Source: Pirellulimonas nuda (lineage in GTDB: Bacteria; Planctomycetota; Planctomycetia; Pirellulales; Lacipirellulaceae). From it: 64,000 nt of DNA. The notes under the pieces are model-generated. The model searched no databases, was not told the origin of the DNA, and was given only the letters and a program-made list of their open reading frames with translations. Of this stretch, positions 48,806 to 58,187 are shown one piece after another (the first letter of the stretch is position 1; every line of letters begins with the position of its first letter). Position numbers and translations under genes: made by a program. Location of the stretch: NCBI RefSeq assembly GCF_007750855.1, contig NZ_CP036291.1, positions 1,798,001 through 1,862,000 on the forward strand. Direction: 5' to 3'.

Positions 48806-51205
48806 ATGAAGGGTGGGAATCCTCGCCTAACCGAAATTGCCGTGAACTTGCACCAATCAATCTGGCTCGGAGTCGCAGCCGGCCTACTCATCGCCTACGG
48901 CTCACACGCCGCCACGATCCAACTGGAAGACGGCCGCACGCTGGTCGGTAAGATCGGCGAGACCTCCGGCGTGGCGGAAGACCCCACCAAGCCCAGCGCC
49001 CCCGCCGGGGGGGTCAAGGTGACGCCCATCTTGATCGTCGACGACGGGCTGCGGCGGACCTTCGTCCCCAAGGCGTTCGTCCGCGACATCATCGATCAAG
49101 AGGCCGAGCGGCAGATCAAGATCCGCGTCTGGCAGAACGACGCCGAGCACGGGATGGGGCTGGGACGGGTCGGGCGGATGGTTCGGGTGACCCCTTTCGA
49201 CCAGTTCGGCCGGCGTATCTATGAGATGCAGGGGCCGGGGGGCGTGATCTCCGTGGTGCAGGGGATCACCGAGATCACGCCCGTGTACACACGCGTGCGT
49301 GGCCTTAGCGCGGAGCCCACCAGCTACGTCTGGGACCAGCGGATCGCTACCAGCAGCATCCCACGCGAAACGCTGTCGATGATCCTGCAGCAAACGGCTG
49401 AGCAGGGCGACCTGGAGGCACGGCTCCAGGTCGTGAGGCTCTACCTGCAAGGGGAACGTTACGTCGACGCCCGGCGGGAACTGGAGCAGGTGCTGATCGA
49501 CTTCCCGGAGGCGGAAGACCTAGCGGCCGACGCGCGGCAGCTACGCCAGTTGGGCGCCCGCAGCATCCTGAAGGAGATCGAGCTCCGCCGCGACGCCGGG
49601 CAGTACCCGTTGGTGCGACAGCTCCTGGAAACCTTTCCCAGCGACGCGGTCGCCGGCGAAACGCTCCAGCAAGTGCGTGAGATGCTTAAGGCGCTGCAAG
49701 AACGTGACGCCTTGCAAAAGGAGGTGCTCGATCGTCTGCGGCAGGTAGTCGAGGGGATCGCCGAGCCCAAGGTGCGAGCGATCGGGGAATCGGTCGAGAA
49801 GGAAATCGCGGCGGAGCTGAACGACATCTCGCTCCCACGCATGGTCGCCTTCCTCAACCTCTCGGACGGCGACGCTCTCTCCAATGAACAGAAGTGCGCC
49901 CTGGCCATAAGCGGTTGGCTGTTGGGCGCCAACCAAGCGACCGACAACCTGCCGACCGCGCTTTCGCTGTTTCACGTGCGAGAAAAGGTGCTTGCGTATT
50001 TGCGGGAGCCTACCCCGGCGGTGCGCGACCGACTGTTGGTTGATATCCGCGACATGGAAGGCGCTTCGGTGGCCCGCGTAGCAGAGCTTCTGAAGCTGAT
50101 GGCGCCCCCGCTGCCGCTGCCAGAAGAGGCGCAACAAGCGCCCGGCCAGTTCGAACTGTTTACTCCGATCGGCGTCGGCCAGGGCGACGTGCGATACCTG
50201 GTGCAACTGCCGCCGTACTACGACCCGCTCCGCAGCTACCCCACCATTGTGACGCTCAATGGGCTGGGCTATCTCCCCGAGCAGCAGCTCGACTTCTGGT
50301 CCGGACCGCTCCCAAAAAATGAGCCCGATAACGATCGGGGCCGCATGGGGCAGGCCATGCGGCACGGCTACATCACGATCGCGGTCGATTGGCAGAAGCC
50401 GCACCAGTTTCAGTACGATTTCTCGGCACGCGAGCACGCCAGCGTGCTGGCGGCCCTACGCGACGCGATGCGGCGCGTGGCGATCGACACCGATCGCGTC
50501 TTCCTTACCGGGCACGATATGGGGGGGGACGCCGCTTGGGATATTGGATTGGCGCACCCCGACCTGTGGGCGGGGGTCATCCCGTTCTTGGCGCGCCCAG
50601 AGAAGTTCGCACTTTGGTACGGCAAGAACGCCGAGTACGTCCCTTGGTATTTCGTTCAGGGAGAGCTCGACGGGGGCAAGGTCGCGGCCGGCGCGCGAGA
50701 GTACGACCGCTACCTCCGTGGCCGCGACGACATGACCGTCGTTGAGTTGCTCGGCCGCGGGCACGAGCCCTTCAGCGACGAGATCCAGCGGCTCTTCGAC
50801 TGGATGGGGCGCAAGAAACGCCGACCGCCCCCGGAGCAGTTCGAGGTGGTCTCTATGCGGCCCTGGGACAGCTTCTATTGGTGGCTAGAGGTGCAGGACC
50901 TCCCCGAAAAATCGATGGTCCACCCCGACAACTGGCCCCCCGAGCGGGGCGTCCGAGCGGCCCCGCTCCGGGGTCGCAAGTACGCAGGCAACAAACTTGG
51001 GGCCGTGGCGCCTGCGGGACGGGTGACGGTTTGGCTTTCGCCGGACATCGTCGACTTCGACAAGCCGGTGGAAGTCGAAATCAACCGCCGCAGGGCCACC
51101 AGCCGCGCCGCCGGAGCAGAGCCCGACCTGGCCGTGCTGCTGGAGGACGCCCGCACCCGCGGCGACCGCAAGCGGCCTTTCTGGGCCAAGGTGGAGTGGC
51201 CGTAG
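48806..51205 (+). CDS. Large exported protein with alpha/beta-hydrolase domain
   Basis: 799 aa from ATG 48806; a GTG at 48842 gives a tighter signal peptide (SIWLGVAAGLLIAYGSHA). Residues 40-130 form a beta-rich domain. A TPR-like helical part follows (residues about 180-400, with LEARLQVVRLYLQGERYVDA), then an alpha/beta hydrolase (about 440-670). The nucleophile elbow reads LTGHDMGGDAAWD, with Asp571 where esterases have Ser. GRGHEPF holds the likely catalytic His. Asp nucleophiles occur in dehalogenases and epoxide hydrolases. A hairpin (48765-48795) precedes the start. Substrate unknown. Confidence 0.78.
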   Translation: MKGGNPRLTEIAVNLHQSIWLGVAAGLLIAYGSHAATIQLEDGRTLVGKIGETSGVAEDPTKPSAPAGGVKVTPILIVDDGLRRTFVPKAFVRDIIDQEAERQIKIRVWQNDAEHGMGLGRVGRMVRVTPFDQFGRRIYEMQGPGGVISVVQGITEITPVYTRVRGLSAEPTSYVWDQRIATSSIPRETLSMILQQTAEQGDLEARLQVVRLYLQGERYVDARRELEQVLIDFPEAEDLAADARQLRQLGARSILKEIELRRDAGQYPLVRQLLETFPSDAVAGETLQQVREMLKALQERDALQKEVLDRLRQVVEGIAEPKVRAIGESVEKEIAAELNDISLPRMVAFLNLSDGDALSNEQKCALAISGWLLGANQATDNLPTALSLFHVREKVLAYLREPTPAVRDRLLVDIRDMEGASVARVAELLKLMAPPLPLPEEAQQAPGQFELFTPIGVGQGDVRYLVQLPPYYDPLRSYPTIVTLNGLGYLPEQQLDFWSGPLPKNEPDNDRGRMGQAMRHGYITIAVDWQKPHQFQYDFSAREHASVLAALRDAMRRVAIDTDRVFLTGHDMGGDAAWDIGLAHPDLWAGVIPFLARPEKFALWYGKNAEYVPWYFVQGELDGGKVAAGAREYDRYLRGRDDMTVVELLGRGHEPFSDEIQRLFDWMGRKKRRPPPEQFEVVSMRPWDSFYWWLEVQDLPEKSMVHPDNWPPERGVRAAPLRGRKYAGNKLGAVAPAGRVTVWLSPDIVDFDKPVEVEINRRRATSRAAGAEPDLAVLLEDARTRGDRKRPFWAKVEWP

Positions 51206-51229
51206 AGCCCCGTGTCGGCGGCCGCCGCC

Positions 51230-53149
51230 TTACCCCGCCGCCTTGCTCAACACCACGCCGGTGACGAGCCAGCCGTCCTTGTCCGTACGGATCGCCCGAG
51301 CGCTGGGGCCGAAGTACCGACGCGCCACCTCGAAGCTCGGGAGCGATGCGCCGTCGATCCGCTGCTTGCGGATAACGCCGCGTTCCAGGTCTTGCTCGGT
51401 GGTGAGCATCTTGTTCATCAGCCGGCCCAGGAACGTCTCGGCCTCCGGCATGCGGTTGGCGCGGATTAGCTCGTACGTGGGGCGGACGATCTCCTCGGTG
51501 CGGACAAAGGCCCAGGCGCTACGCGCGGCCGGGGCGACCCGGTCGAGCTCGCTCACGGCGGCCTGGAAGTCGTACCCCTCGGCCAGCGACTCTCGCCGAG
51601 CGACCCCTTCCAACACCTGAGCCAAGAACTCCGCATCCGAGGCTACCAGCAGGTCGGCGCCGTGCAGGCAAACCGCCGCGCGACGCAGCACGCGTTCTTC
51701 CTGTGGCTCTTGAGCGAAGTCGTCCTCCAGCGGCAGCAGGCTGCCGTCGTAGTTCGTCGAGGTCTGCGACTGCTGCTCGGGGAGCACTTCCCAGTACTCA
51801 ACCCCCGCGAGCGACTTGCGGACCGCGTTGTCCTTCTCCATCAGCCGGTTGATCGGCGCGGCTAGCGCCGACGGGTTCTTCGTTTCGATGACGATCAGGT
51901 AGCGCTCGCAGTCTGGCACGATCGGCTGTTTGTAGTCGGTGACAAATGTCACGCGGCTCCCAAGGTGACGCACCAACTGCTCACGCAGGTTTACCTGGGC
52001 GCCGAACGGGTCTTTCTCGAAACCGTCAAGCGTGGTGCGGTAGGCGTCGTCGTAACCGGCCAGCGCGTTGTAGAGCGGCTCGACCTTGTCGAACGCGTTG
52101 GGGATATCAAGGCTGAACGTCGAGTACTTCGCGGCCATCCGCGGGGCCCACGGCTGGATCGACAGGTCGTTGCGGTTGGGGAGCTCGGCGATCTGCATCG
52201 CCAGCCGGTACTTGTCGCGGGCGTGGTCGCTGCGGGCGCCCGGCTGCGCGGGGGCGTAGATGGTGGTGCGGTGGATGAAGTCGCGCCCGGGGTCAACCGC
52301 CACGTGAACGAAACCGGCGACGCCGCGGATCCCGTCGAAGCCCTGCTCGCGGAGGATCGTCAGCAGGTCTTTCTTGTCGGGCAGGGCGAGCTTCTCTTGC
52401 AGGCTGCGCGAGGCGATGTCGTACTCGCTGGGCACGATGAACCAGCGCAGGTTCGCGGCGATGCCTTGGTCCTCGGTCTTGAGCCGACGCATCGCGGCGC
52501 GGTAGGCCTCGCTCGTGGAGAGCGAGGCGTCGCCGCCCCCGGCCGCACGCGCTAGCAGGCCGCGCATCCCGGCGGCGTCGTCGGCGGCCAGCACGAGGTC
52601 GCCGGCCGTCGCGATCAGGATCTGAGCCTCGCGGGGCCGCTTCTCGGTGGGGGGAAGCGTGTAGGTTGTTACATGAGCGGCGCCAACGGTCTGGGTAGCG
52701 GCGCGTGCGCCGCGGGCCCGCAGCCGTTGATCGACCCGGGCGAGCATCGCCTGTCGCTCGATCTGTTTGCCCGTGCAGTCGATCGTCGCCAACACGGAGG
52801 CCTGATCCGCAGCAAGCTTCACCAAGCCGATCGAGGCCTCGCCGCCGGCGGCGGCGACAATGTCGTCTAAGGCCACCCCCACACGTTCGGGAGCGGCGCC
52901 CAGTTGCTTCTCGATGCCGGCGCGGATCTGGTCCGCGAAAGGCCGCATAGTGGGGTCGCGCAGCATCAAGCCGACCTGCGTCTGATCAAACCGGTCGCGC
53001 AGCTCTGCGGCGTCCGGGATCGACACGAAGCCGACGGTGGCCGCGGGCATCAATTGGTCGGCCGCGGGAGCCGCAAACGTCTGGGCGCACGTCGCGGTCA
53101 GCAGCAAGAGGGCGACGCGGGAGCAGGCACAACGGACTTGGATTCGCAT
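51230..53149 (-). CDS. Large exported protein of unknown function
   Basis: 639 aa. Signal peptide RVALLLLTATCAQTFAAPA. The rest is a soluble protein resembling DUF3352-like exported proteins: repeated VGFVSIPDAAELRDRF, ASVLATIDCTGKQ, DLVLAADDAAGMRGLLARA and AAVCLHGADLLVASDAEFLA segments suggest two or more related alpha/beta units. No catalytic motif seen. Convergent with the hydrolase gene, 24 nt apart. A -10-like TATAAA lies about 110 nt upstream. Confidence 0.7.
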   Translation of the reverse strand: MRIQVRCACSRVALLLLTATCAQTFAAPAADQLMPAATVGFVSIPDAAELRDRFDQTQVGLMLRDPTMRPFADQIRAGIEKQLGAAPERVGVALDDIVAAAGGEASIGLVKLAADQASVLATIDCTGKQIERQAMLARVDQRLRARGARAATQTVGAAHVTTYTLPPTEKRPREAQILIATAGDLVLAADDAAGMRGLLARAAGGGDASLSTSEAYRAAMRRLKTEDQGIAANLRWFIVPSEYDIASRSLQEKLALPDKKDLLTILREQGFDGIRGVAGFVHVAVDPGRDFIHRTTIYAPAQPGARSDHARDKYRLAMQIAELPNRNDLSIQPWAPRMAAKYSTFSLDIPNAFDKVEPLYNALAGYDDAYRTTLDGFEKDPFGAQVNLREQLVRHLGSRVTFVTDYKQPIVPDCERYLIVIETKNPSALAAPINRLMEKDNAVRKSLAGVEYWEVLPEQQSQTSTNYDGSLLPLEDDFAQEPQEERVLRRAAVCLHGADLLVASDAEFLAQVLEGVARRESLAEGYDFQAAVSELDRVAPAARSAWAFVRTEEIVRPTYELIRANRMPEAETFLGRLMNKMLTTEQDLERGVIRKQRIDGASLPSFEVARRYFGPSARAIRTDKDGWLVTGVVLSKAAG

Positions 53150-53493
53150 TACGGCGGATTCCTTCGCAGCGGTAAGGGGAGGGCGAACCGCAGCTCTAGA
53201 GCGGGAAGACGGTGAACCGGCTAAGTACTCTTCGGTCGGCGCCCCCGCCGACGATTTTTATATCGAGACTCAACGCTCGACCTTCGCTAGCAGCACCGAC
53301 CGATGCGACTGACACGCCCAGCGCCAGCAGCACAGACGGAATCAGTCGATGTCAAGATGGGTAGTTTATCATGGTGGCGGGGTGCCGCCCACTACTCCGA
53401 GGACGCTCACCGATGGTCTGGATCTAGCGGGGCGCGTGGAACGGTTGCCTTCGGCTGCGTCCGATGTATTCGCCACAAGCGGGAGATCCGCTG
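53150..53493. other. 344-nt gap with a plus-strand terminator-like hairpin
   Basis: No gene seen. GTCGGCG-CCCC-CGCCGAC (53235-53252) is followed by GATTTTTATAT, the form of an intrinsic terminator on the plus strand, yet no plus-strand gene precedes it. Read on the minus strand the same patch (ATATAAAAATC) could be the -10 region of the exported protein gene. Confidence 0.4.
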
Positions 53494-55206
53494 CTACGCA
53501 AGGATTTCCCGCCTGCGGTTCACGTAGTCCCAGACGACGTAGCGGTCGAGGTCGCGGCCGGCCGTGAAGAACACGCGCCCGGTGGTGGATTCCGCCAGCC
53601 GGTAGGCGAACCGCACGTCTTCCTCGGTTTGCGACCAACTTGGCAGCAGGAACAGGTTGATTGTGATCCCTTCGCGTTGGCACAACCGACCCTCGCGCAT
53701 GGTCGCTTCCTCGGTGCGTGGGTCCGGCGGGTAGAGCAGAAAAAGTTCTTGCCCCTCAAAATGCGCGGTCGGCAAACCATCGGTGATCAGCACGATCTGT
53801 CGGTTTGGGGTGTCCTGCACGCTGAGCATCTTCCGCGCCAGCGACAGGCCGTGCTGCAGGTTGGTGAAGTGCGGCGGCACCATCTGCTCGGAGACGTCGG
53901 GGTTGCTCATGTCGGCCCGCAGCCGCACCACCGGGTTGGAGATCGTCACCGGTTTGGGCATCAGCGTCACCAGCTTCGAACGTTCAACGACCCTCGCGAA
54001 GCTGAACGCCTCGATAAAGCCAAGCCAGTCGCCAGGGAACTCCTTCCGCATCAGTCCTTCGAGCGCCAGGGCCATCCGCTTGACGTTGATGTACTGGCCG
54101 TCGTAGCGCATCGAGCCACTCATGTCCATCACCACGGCGGTGGCGCACTTGGGGGTGTTGCGCGTGCGGTGGATCAGCAGGTCGTCCGGATGAAGGGCGA
54201 ACGTCGAGGCTTCCTCGGCGTTTTTCTTGCTGCGGATGACGGTGTTGGTGATGGTGCTCACGAGGTCCATGTTGGCGATCGAGTCGCCAAACTCGTACGC
54301 TTTGGTCGACTGCGTTTCGACGGCGCCCTCGCCTACCACCGGGCCCTGGTGCCGGCCGGTGCGCGAGGCCTGCAGGTCGCTGAACAACCGGCTTAGCAGC
54401 TTCCCTTGGAACACGCGGTAGGCCTGCGGCGTGAGCCGGAAGTTCCTGCCGGAGTGCTCCAGGCCCTGACGCTCGGCCGCCTCGCGCAGGTAGTCCTGCA
54501 CCTGTTGTTGCAGCGTCGAGAGCTGCTGCACGTCTCCCGGCTGGGCGAACTCCGCGAGCAGCTCCATATCGATCAGGCCGATCTGGGCCGTCTTGGCCGC
54601 CTCTTCGAGCTGCTTGAGCAGCTCCTCAATCTTGTCGAGCTCCTCCTTAACCGCGATTGCCTCGGCGACCGTGAGCGACTGGTTGCCCGTGAAAGCGTAG
54701 CGGGCGACCAGTTCCTCGATCTCGTACTTCTCGCCCAGCCGCTCTAACACCCGCACCAGCCCGCGGGCGAACGAGCCCTGGTCGTCTCCCGCGGCGTACC
54801 ACAGCCGCTCCATGTCGCGGAGCTGCTCGCTCTGCACCGCGTGGTGGAAGCGGTCGCGGTGCTGTTTTGGCGCCTCGGTCTCGGCCGCCTGCTTGCGGAA
54901 CGCCTTGGCGGCCCGTTTGCGGACCGAGCGTGTCTCGTAACGCTCCAGGATCTTCCGCTTCCGCTCTTCCAGCATCGCCCGCAACGCCTCGATGCTGGGG
55001 CCCAGCCCGGCGATCTGGCTCGGGTCGAGTCGAACCGCGCGCGCCAGTTCTTCTTCGGAAAGCTCCCGCCCCTCGCCGAACATCAACATGTGTTCAAACG
55101 CGGCCGACACCAGGTCGGGCGGTTCTTCGGTGGGGCTGGGGAACCGCGCGGGGTCGTACTTCTGGTACGTGTGAATCACGCCCCCCAGATTGTTTCGATC
55201 AGCCAT
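53494..55206 (-). CDS. Cytosolic vWA protein of the MoxR-associated type
   Basis: 570 aa from ATG at 55206 (MADRNNLGGVIHTYQKYDP). Long helical N-terminal part (about residues 60-300, with coiled coil VKEELDKIEELLKQLEEAAK), then a vWA domain with MIDAS AVVMDMSGSM and VLITDGLPTAHF. No signal peptide or membrane helix. Such proteins usually work with a MoxR or magnesium-chelatase-like AAA+ ATPase to insert metals or remodel complexes. No ATPase gene is adjacent, so the partner is elsewhere. Family call by pattern. Confidence 0.85.
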   Translation of the reverse strand: MADRNNLGGVIHTYQKYDPARFPSPTEEPPDLVSAAFEHMLMFGEGRELSEEELARAVRLDPSQIAGLGPSIEALRAMLEERKRKILERYETRSVRKRAAKAFRKQAAETEAPKQHRDRFHHAVQSEQLRDMERLWYAAGDDQGSFARGLVRVLERLGEKYEIEELVARYAFTGNQSLTVAEAIAVKEELDKIEELLKQLEEAAKTAQIGLIDMELLAEFAQPGDVQQLSTLQQQVQDYLREAAERQGLEHSGRNFRLTPQAYRVFQGKLLSRLFSDLQASRTGRHQGPVVGEGAVETQSTKAYEFGDSIANMDLVSTITNTVIRSKKNAEEASTFALHPDDLLIHRTRNTPKCATAVVMDMSGSMRYDGQYINVKRMALALEGLMRKEFPGDWLGFIEAFSFARVVERSKLVTLMPKPVTISNPVVRLRADMSNPDVSEQMVPPHFTNLQHGLSLARKMLSVQDTPNRQIVLITDGLPTAHFEGQELFLLYPPDPRTEEATMREGRLCQREGITINLFLLPSWSQTEEDVRFAYRLAESTTGRVFFTAGRDLDRYVVWDYVNRRREILA

Positions 55207-55429
55207 ACACCAGCGCGTGGTTGGAACTACTAGGACTCGCGGTATTCTAGTCAGGCGGCTCAAAAAGGCACGCGAACGCGTTCACGCAAAACGAACTGCC
55301 AAGTGCGCCGGGGCTAACGAAGTCGGGCCGAAAAGCGATCGCGTCGGCATTGCGCGGCCCGGCAGAAACGTGTTTCCTCGTGCTTGCGTGCGCCTTTGGT
55401 GGCGAAAATCCCTAGAACCAGGAGAAGAA

Positions 55430-55870
55430 ATGGACCCGTTCCTTGCTGCGGCGATCGAGGAGGCGCGCCTGGGGCTCGCCGAAGAGGGGATCCCCATCGG
55501 CTCGGTGCTGGTGCTTGATGGCGCCATCGTGGGGCGGGGACACAACAGGCGGGTGCAGCGGGGGAGCGCCATCCTCCACGCCGAGATGGACTGCCTAGAA
55601 AACGCGGGCCGGCTTTCGCCCGCCCAATACCACCGGGCGACGCTCTACTCCACACTCTCCCCGTGCGACATGTGCAGCGGCGCCGCGCTGCTGTACGGGA
55701 TCCCGCGCGTAATCGTGGGGGAGAACCGCACGTTTCAGGGGCCGGAAGACTACCTCCGCCGGCGCGGCATCGACCTGGAGATCCGAGACGACGCCGAGTG
55801 CGTGGCGCTGATGGAGGCGTTCATCGCGGCCAGCCCAGAGTTGTGGAACGAGGATATCGGCCAGGAGTGA
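55430..55870 (+). CDS. Yeast-type cytosine deaminase
   Basis: 146 aa from ATG at 55430, preceded by AGGAGAAGAA, one of the few clear ribosome binding sites here. CDA-fold deaminase with zinc ligands His50 (HAE, proton shuttle Glu52), Cys79 and Cys82 (SPCDMC). The surrounding blocks GRGHNRRVQRGSAILHAEMD, LYSTLSPCDMCSGAALLYGI, PRVIVGENRTFQG and the C-terminal PELWNEDIG closely follow yeast Fcy1. It probably deaminates cytosine to uracil, rather than tRNA adenosine, where TadA has a different C-terminus. Stop lies 3 nt before the convergent kdsB stop. Confidence 0.87.
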   Translation: MDPFLAAAIEEARLGLAEEGIPIGSVLVLDGAIVGRGHNRRVQRGSAILHAEMDCLENAGRLSPAQYHRATLYSTLSPCDMCSGAALLYGIPRVIVGENRTFQGPEDYLRRRGIDLEIRDDAECVALMEAFIAASPELWNEDIGQE

Positions 55871-55873
55871 CCG

Positions 55874-56617
55874 CTACTTGTCCCAGTCCGCGGCGAGCCG
55901 ATTGGCGGCTTCCAGCTCTTCGGGGGTGTTAACCTCTGGCACCGACGCGTCCACCAGCGAGACCCCGATAGTGTATCCGTGCTCTAGCACGCGGAGCTGC
56001 TCTAGTCCCTCGCTGGCTTCGAGCGGCGTGGGCGTGAGTTGGGCGTACTGGGCGAGGAAGTCGCTACGGAACGCGTACAGGCCCAGGTGATGATAGGCGG
56101 GCGCGGGGCCTGGATTGCGAGGGTACGGGATCGCAGACCGAGAAAAGTAGAGCGCCCGGCCGTCGACGCCCGTGATCACGGTCACCACGTTCGGATCGTC
56201 GGCGCCATCAGCGGGCAGCGGGCAGCCGATGGTCGTCATTTCTGGCCGCTCACCCCGCAAATAGGGGGCGACCAAGGCCTCCAGCAGCCCCCGGTGCACA
56301 AACGGCTGGTCTCCCTGCACGTTGGCGACCACGTCGTAGTCCGGGTAGCGGGCCGCGACTTCGGCCACTCGGTCGGTGCCGGTGGCGTGATCGGCGCGGG
56401 TGATCTCTACCTCTCCCCCCGCGGCGGTCACCACCTCGGCAATCCGCTGATCGTCCGTGGCGACAACCGTCTTGCCAAAAACCCCGCTTTGGGCGGTAGC
56501 GCGGTGCACCCGCACGACCATCGGGATGCCCCCGACCAGCGCCAGCGGCTTGCCCGGGAAGCGCTGCGAGGCGTAGCGGGCGGGGATAACCGCAAGAAGC
56601 TTGGTGGGGGCAGGCAT
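55874..56617 (-). CDS. kdsB: CMP-KDO synthetase
   Basis: Activates KDO with CTP to CMP-KDO, donor for WaaA. 247 aa from ATG at 56617 (MPAPTKLLAVIPARYASQRF). Nucleotidyltransferase motifs IPARYASQRFPGKPLA, ADHATGTDRVAEV, VANVQGDQPFV, ALYFSRSAIPYPR and YHHLGLYAFR are those of KdsB. Immediately downstream of a tRNA-Lys gene on the same strand (20 nt), so they may share a primary transcript. Confidence 0.95.
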   Translation of the reverse strand: MPAPTKLLAVIPARYASQRFPGKPLALVGGIPMVVRVHRATAQSGVFGKTVVATDDQRIAEVVTAAGGEVEITRADHATGTDRVAEVAARYPDYDVVANVQGDQPFVHRGLLEALVAPYLRGERPEMTTIGCPLPADGADDPNVVTVITGVDGRALYFSRSAIPYPRNPGPAPAYHHLGLYAFRSDFLAQYAQLTPTPLEASEGLEQLRVLEHGYTIGVSLVDASVPEVNTPEELEAANRLAADWDK

Positions 56618-56636
56618 AGCAGAAACACGCAAAAAA

Positions 56637-56709
56637 TGAGCCCGGCGGGATTCGAACCCACGACCCACGGATTAAAAGTCCGTTGCTCTACCGACTGAGC
56701 TACAGGCTC
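56637..56709 (-). tRNA. tRNA-Lys(UUU)
   Basis: 73-nt cloverleaf on the minus strand: acceptor GAGCCTG/CGGGCTC with one G-U pair, discriminator A, D-arm GCTCAGTCGGTAGAGC, anticodon stem ACGGA/TCCGT with loop CTTTTAA (anticodon TTT), and T-arm GTGGG-TTCGAAT-CCCGC. CCA is not encoded. Confidence 0.97.
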
Positions 56710-56861
56710 GCGACGCCTCATTTTTAGCAGATTGACGGCCGATCACCCAGCGTCCCATCGATGGCGAACTCGGCGAGCCGCAGTGGCGTAGGGGGTGGCG
56801 CAGCCGACCGGACTCCGCCGGCAAAGTTCGCTCGGTTTCCCCACGCCGCACCCGGAGGACG

Positions 56862-58022
56862 CTATTCCGAGGGGGCGTGCGGCTCTTCGGCGCCCTTGTT
56901 TTCACGTTCTACCGAGCACGACTGTACGATCGCCCGGATCGCCTCGACCGCCTTCTCAATATCTTCTGGTTCGCTAATGACCTCGTTGTTGATGACGAAC
57001 TGCATCCGCACGAACTTATCGGCGTGGGGGCGCCAAACCGCGTAGAGGCTGAGGCGTTTCACGTCTCGTCCGTCTTCTGTCTGGAAGCTCATCTCCAGCG
57101 GGTCGCTCACCCACACGTGCTCCAGCTTCGACTTTGGTTCTGGCGCAAAACGGATCATGGCGTTCAGCCGGGTGTGGGACTCTACTTGCTCGGAATACCT
57201 TTGCGTTTGGAGCTGGAGCGTGTCGCCGTTTTCGGGGTCTGCGACTTCTAGGGCCATGAGGATCGCGTCTTGCTCCGCGCGGTAATCGAACACCACGATC
57301 CCGTCAGACCCGGGTCCCTGCATCGTCAGGTCGCGGCGGGCCGCTTTAGGGATACGGAGCGTTCCGACGTTGTCCAGCACAGCGACCGGGTCGCCCAACT
57401 CCAGGTGGTCGACGGCCCGCGCCGTGTCGCGCCACCGCCAACTCTGGATGGTCGCAGTCGCTAGCGGGAGTTCTTGGGGGCCATCCAGCAGGAACAAGAT
57501 CCGGTAGATCGACCCGCCGCGAGCGCAGGCGACCACCGGCGAGGGCATCGATCGGTGCCGCTCGACCAGCTCGGGGTTTGCATCTTTAGGAACCGAGGGC
57601 TTGGTAAGGCGGACCGCCGGGAACCCGTCGAGCTGGAATTCTTCGAGCGCGTATCCCTGACGCGTGAAGAGATCGGCGGCGCCGCGGAGGCTCTTGCCAC
57701 GGCTCGGTTGCAGGTCGATCGCGAACTGCGACCAGTCGTCGTCCGCGTCGTTCTCGGGAAGCCAGCGCCCCACAAACCCGGCCGGGGCCATCGCGGGGTC
57801 GCGGCGCCATCCCGGCGGAGGCTTGATCGCTAGGCCAAAGGTCGGAAAGTCGTCGTAGCCGGCTGGCAGCCCGGCTTCCGCGGGCGTCCCAACCGGTGCG
57901 GTCGGCGGGGCCGCGGCTTCGCGCGCCGCGGGGGCAGGGGGCGCCGGCGCCGGTTTTTCGCAGCCGGCCGTTAGCAGCGTCAGGCAGGCGAGCGACAGGG
58001 CTTGTCGTAGGATTTTTTGCAT
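56862..58022 (-). CDS. Lipoprotein of unknown function
   Basis: 386 aa. Signal peptide with lipobox LLTAGC (Cys near residue 21), then a Pro/Ala-rich linker of about 30 residues. A soluble domain follows, beginning YDDFPTFGLAIKPPPGWRRD, like PsbP/DUF-type domains that start with a PP-GW motif, and it continues with alternating beta strands (AILMALEVADPENGDTLQLQ; KRLSLYAVWRPHADKFVRMQ). Exposed on a membrane surface. No name recalled. Confidence 0.72.
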   Translation of the reverse strand: MQKILRQALSLACLTLLTAGCEKPAPAPPAPAAREAAAPPTAPVGTPAEAGLPAGYDDFPTFGLAIKPPPGWRRDPAMAPAGFVGRWLPENDADDDWSQFAIDLQPSRGKSLRGAADLFTRQGYALEEFQLDGFPAVRLTKPSVPKDANPELVERHRSMPSPVVACARGGSIYRILFLLDGPQELPLATATIQSWRWRDTARAVDHLELGDPVAVLDNVGTLRIPKAARRDLTMQGPGSDGIVVFDYRAEQDAILMALEVADPENGDTLQLQTQRYSEQVESHTRLNAMIRFAPEPKSKLEHVWVSDPLEMSFQTEDGRDVKRLSLYAVWRPHADKFVRMQFVINNEVISEPEDIEKAVEAIRAIVQSCSVERENKGAEEPHAPSE

Positions 58023-58187
58023 TGAGGGGCTGCCTTTCGGAAGCTACGGGTGCGGCGATCAGCCGGTGCGCTAGGGGGCGACCCTCGCGTCGTCCGCGAC
58101 TAGGCCTCTAGACTAGCTGGCCTTGAGAGCAACGGAAACGTCCCGCCGGGCGGCTGCCCGCCGCCCCCCACCCCCGAGTGAGGGCCC

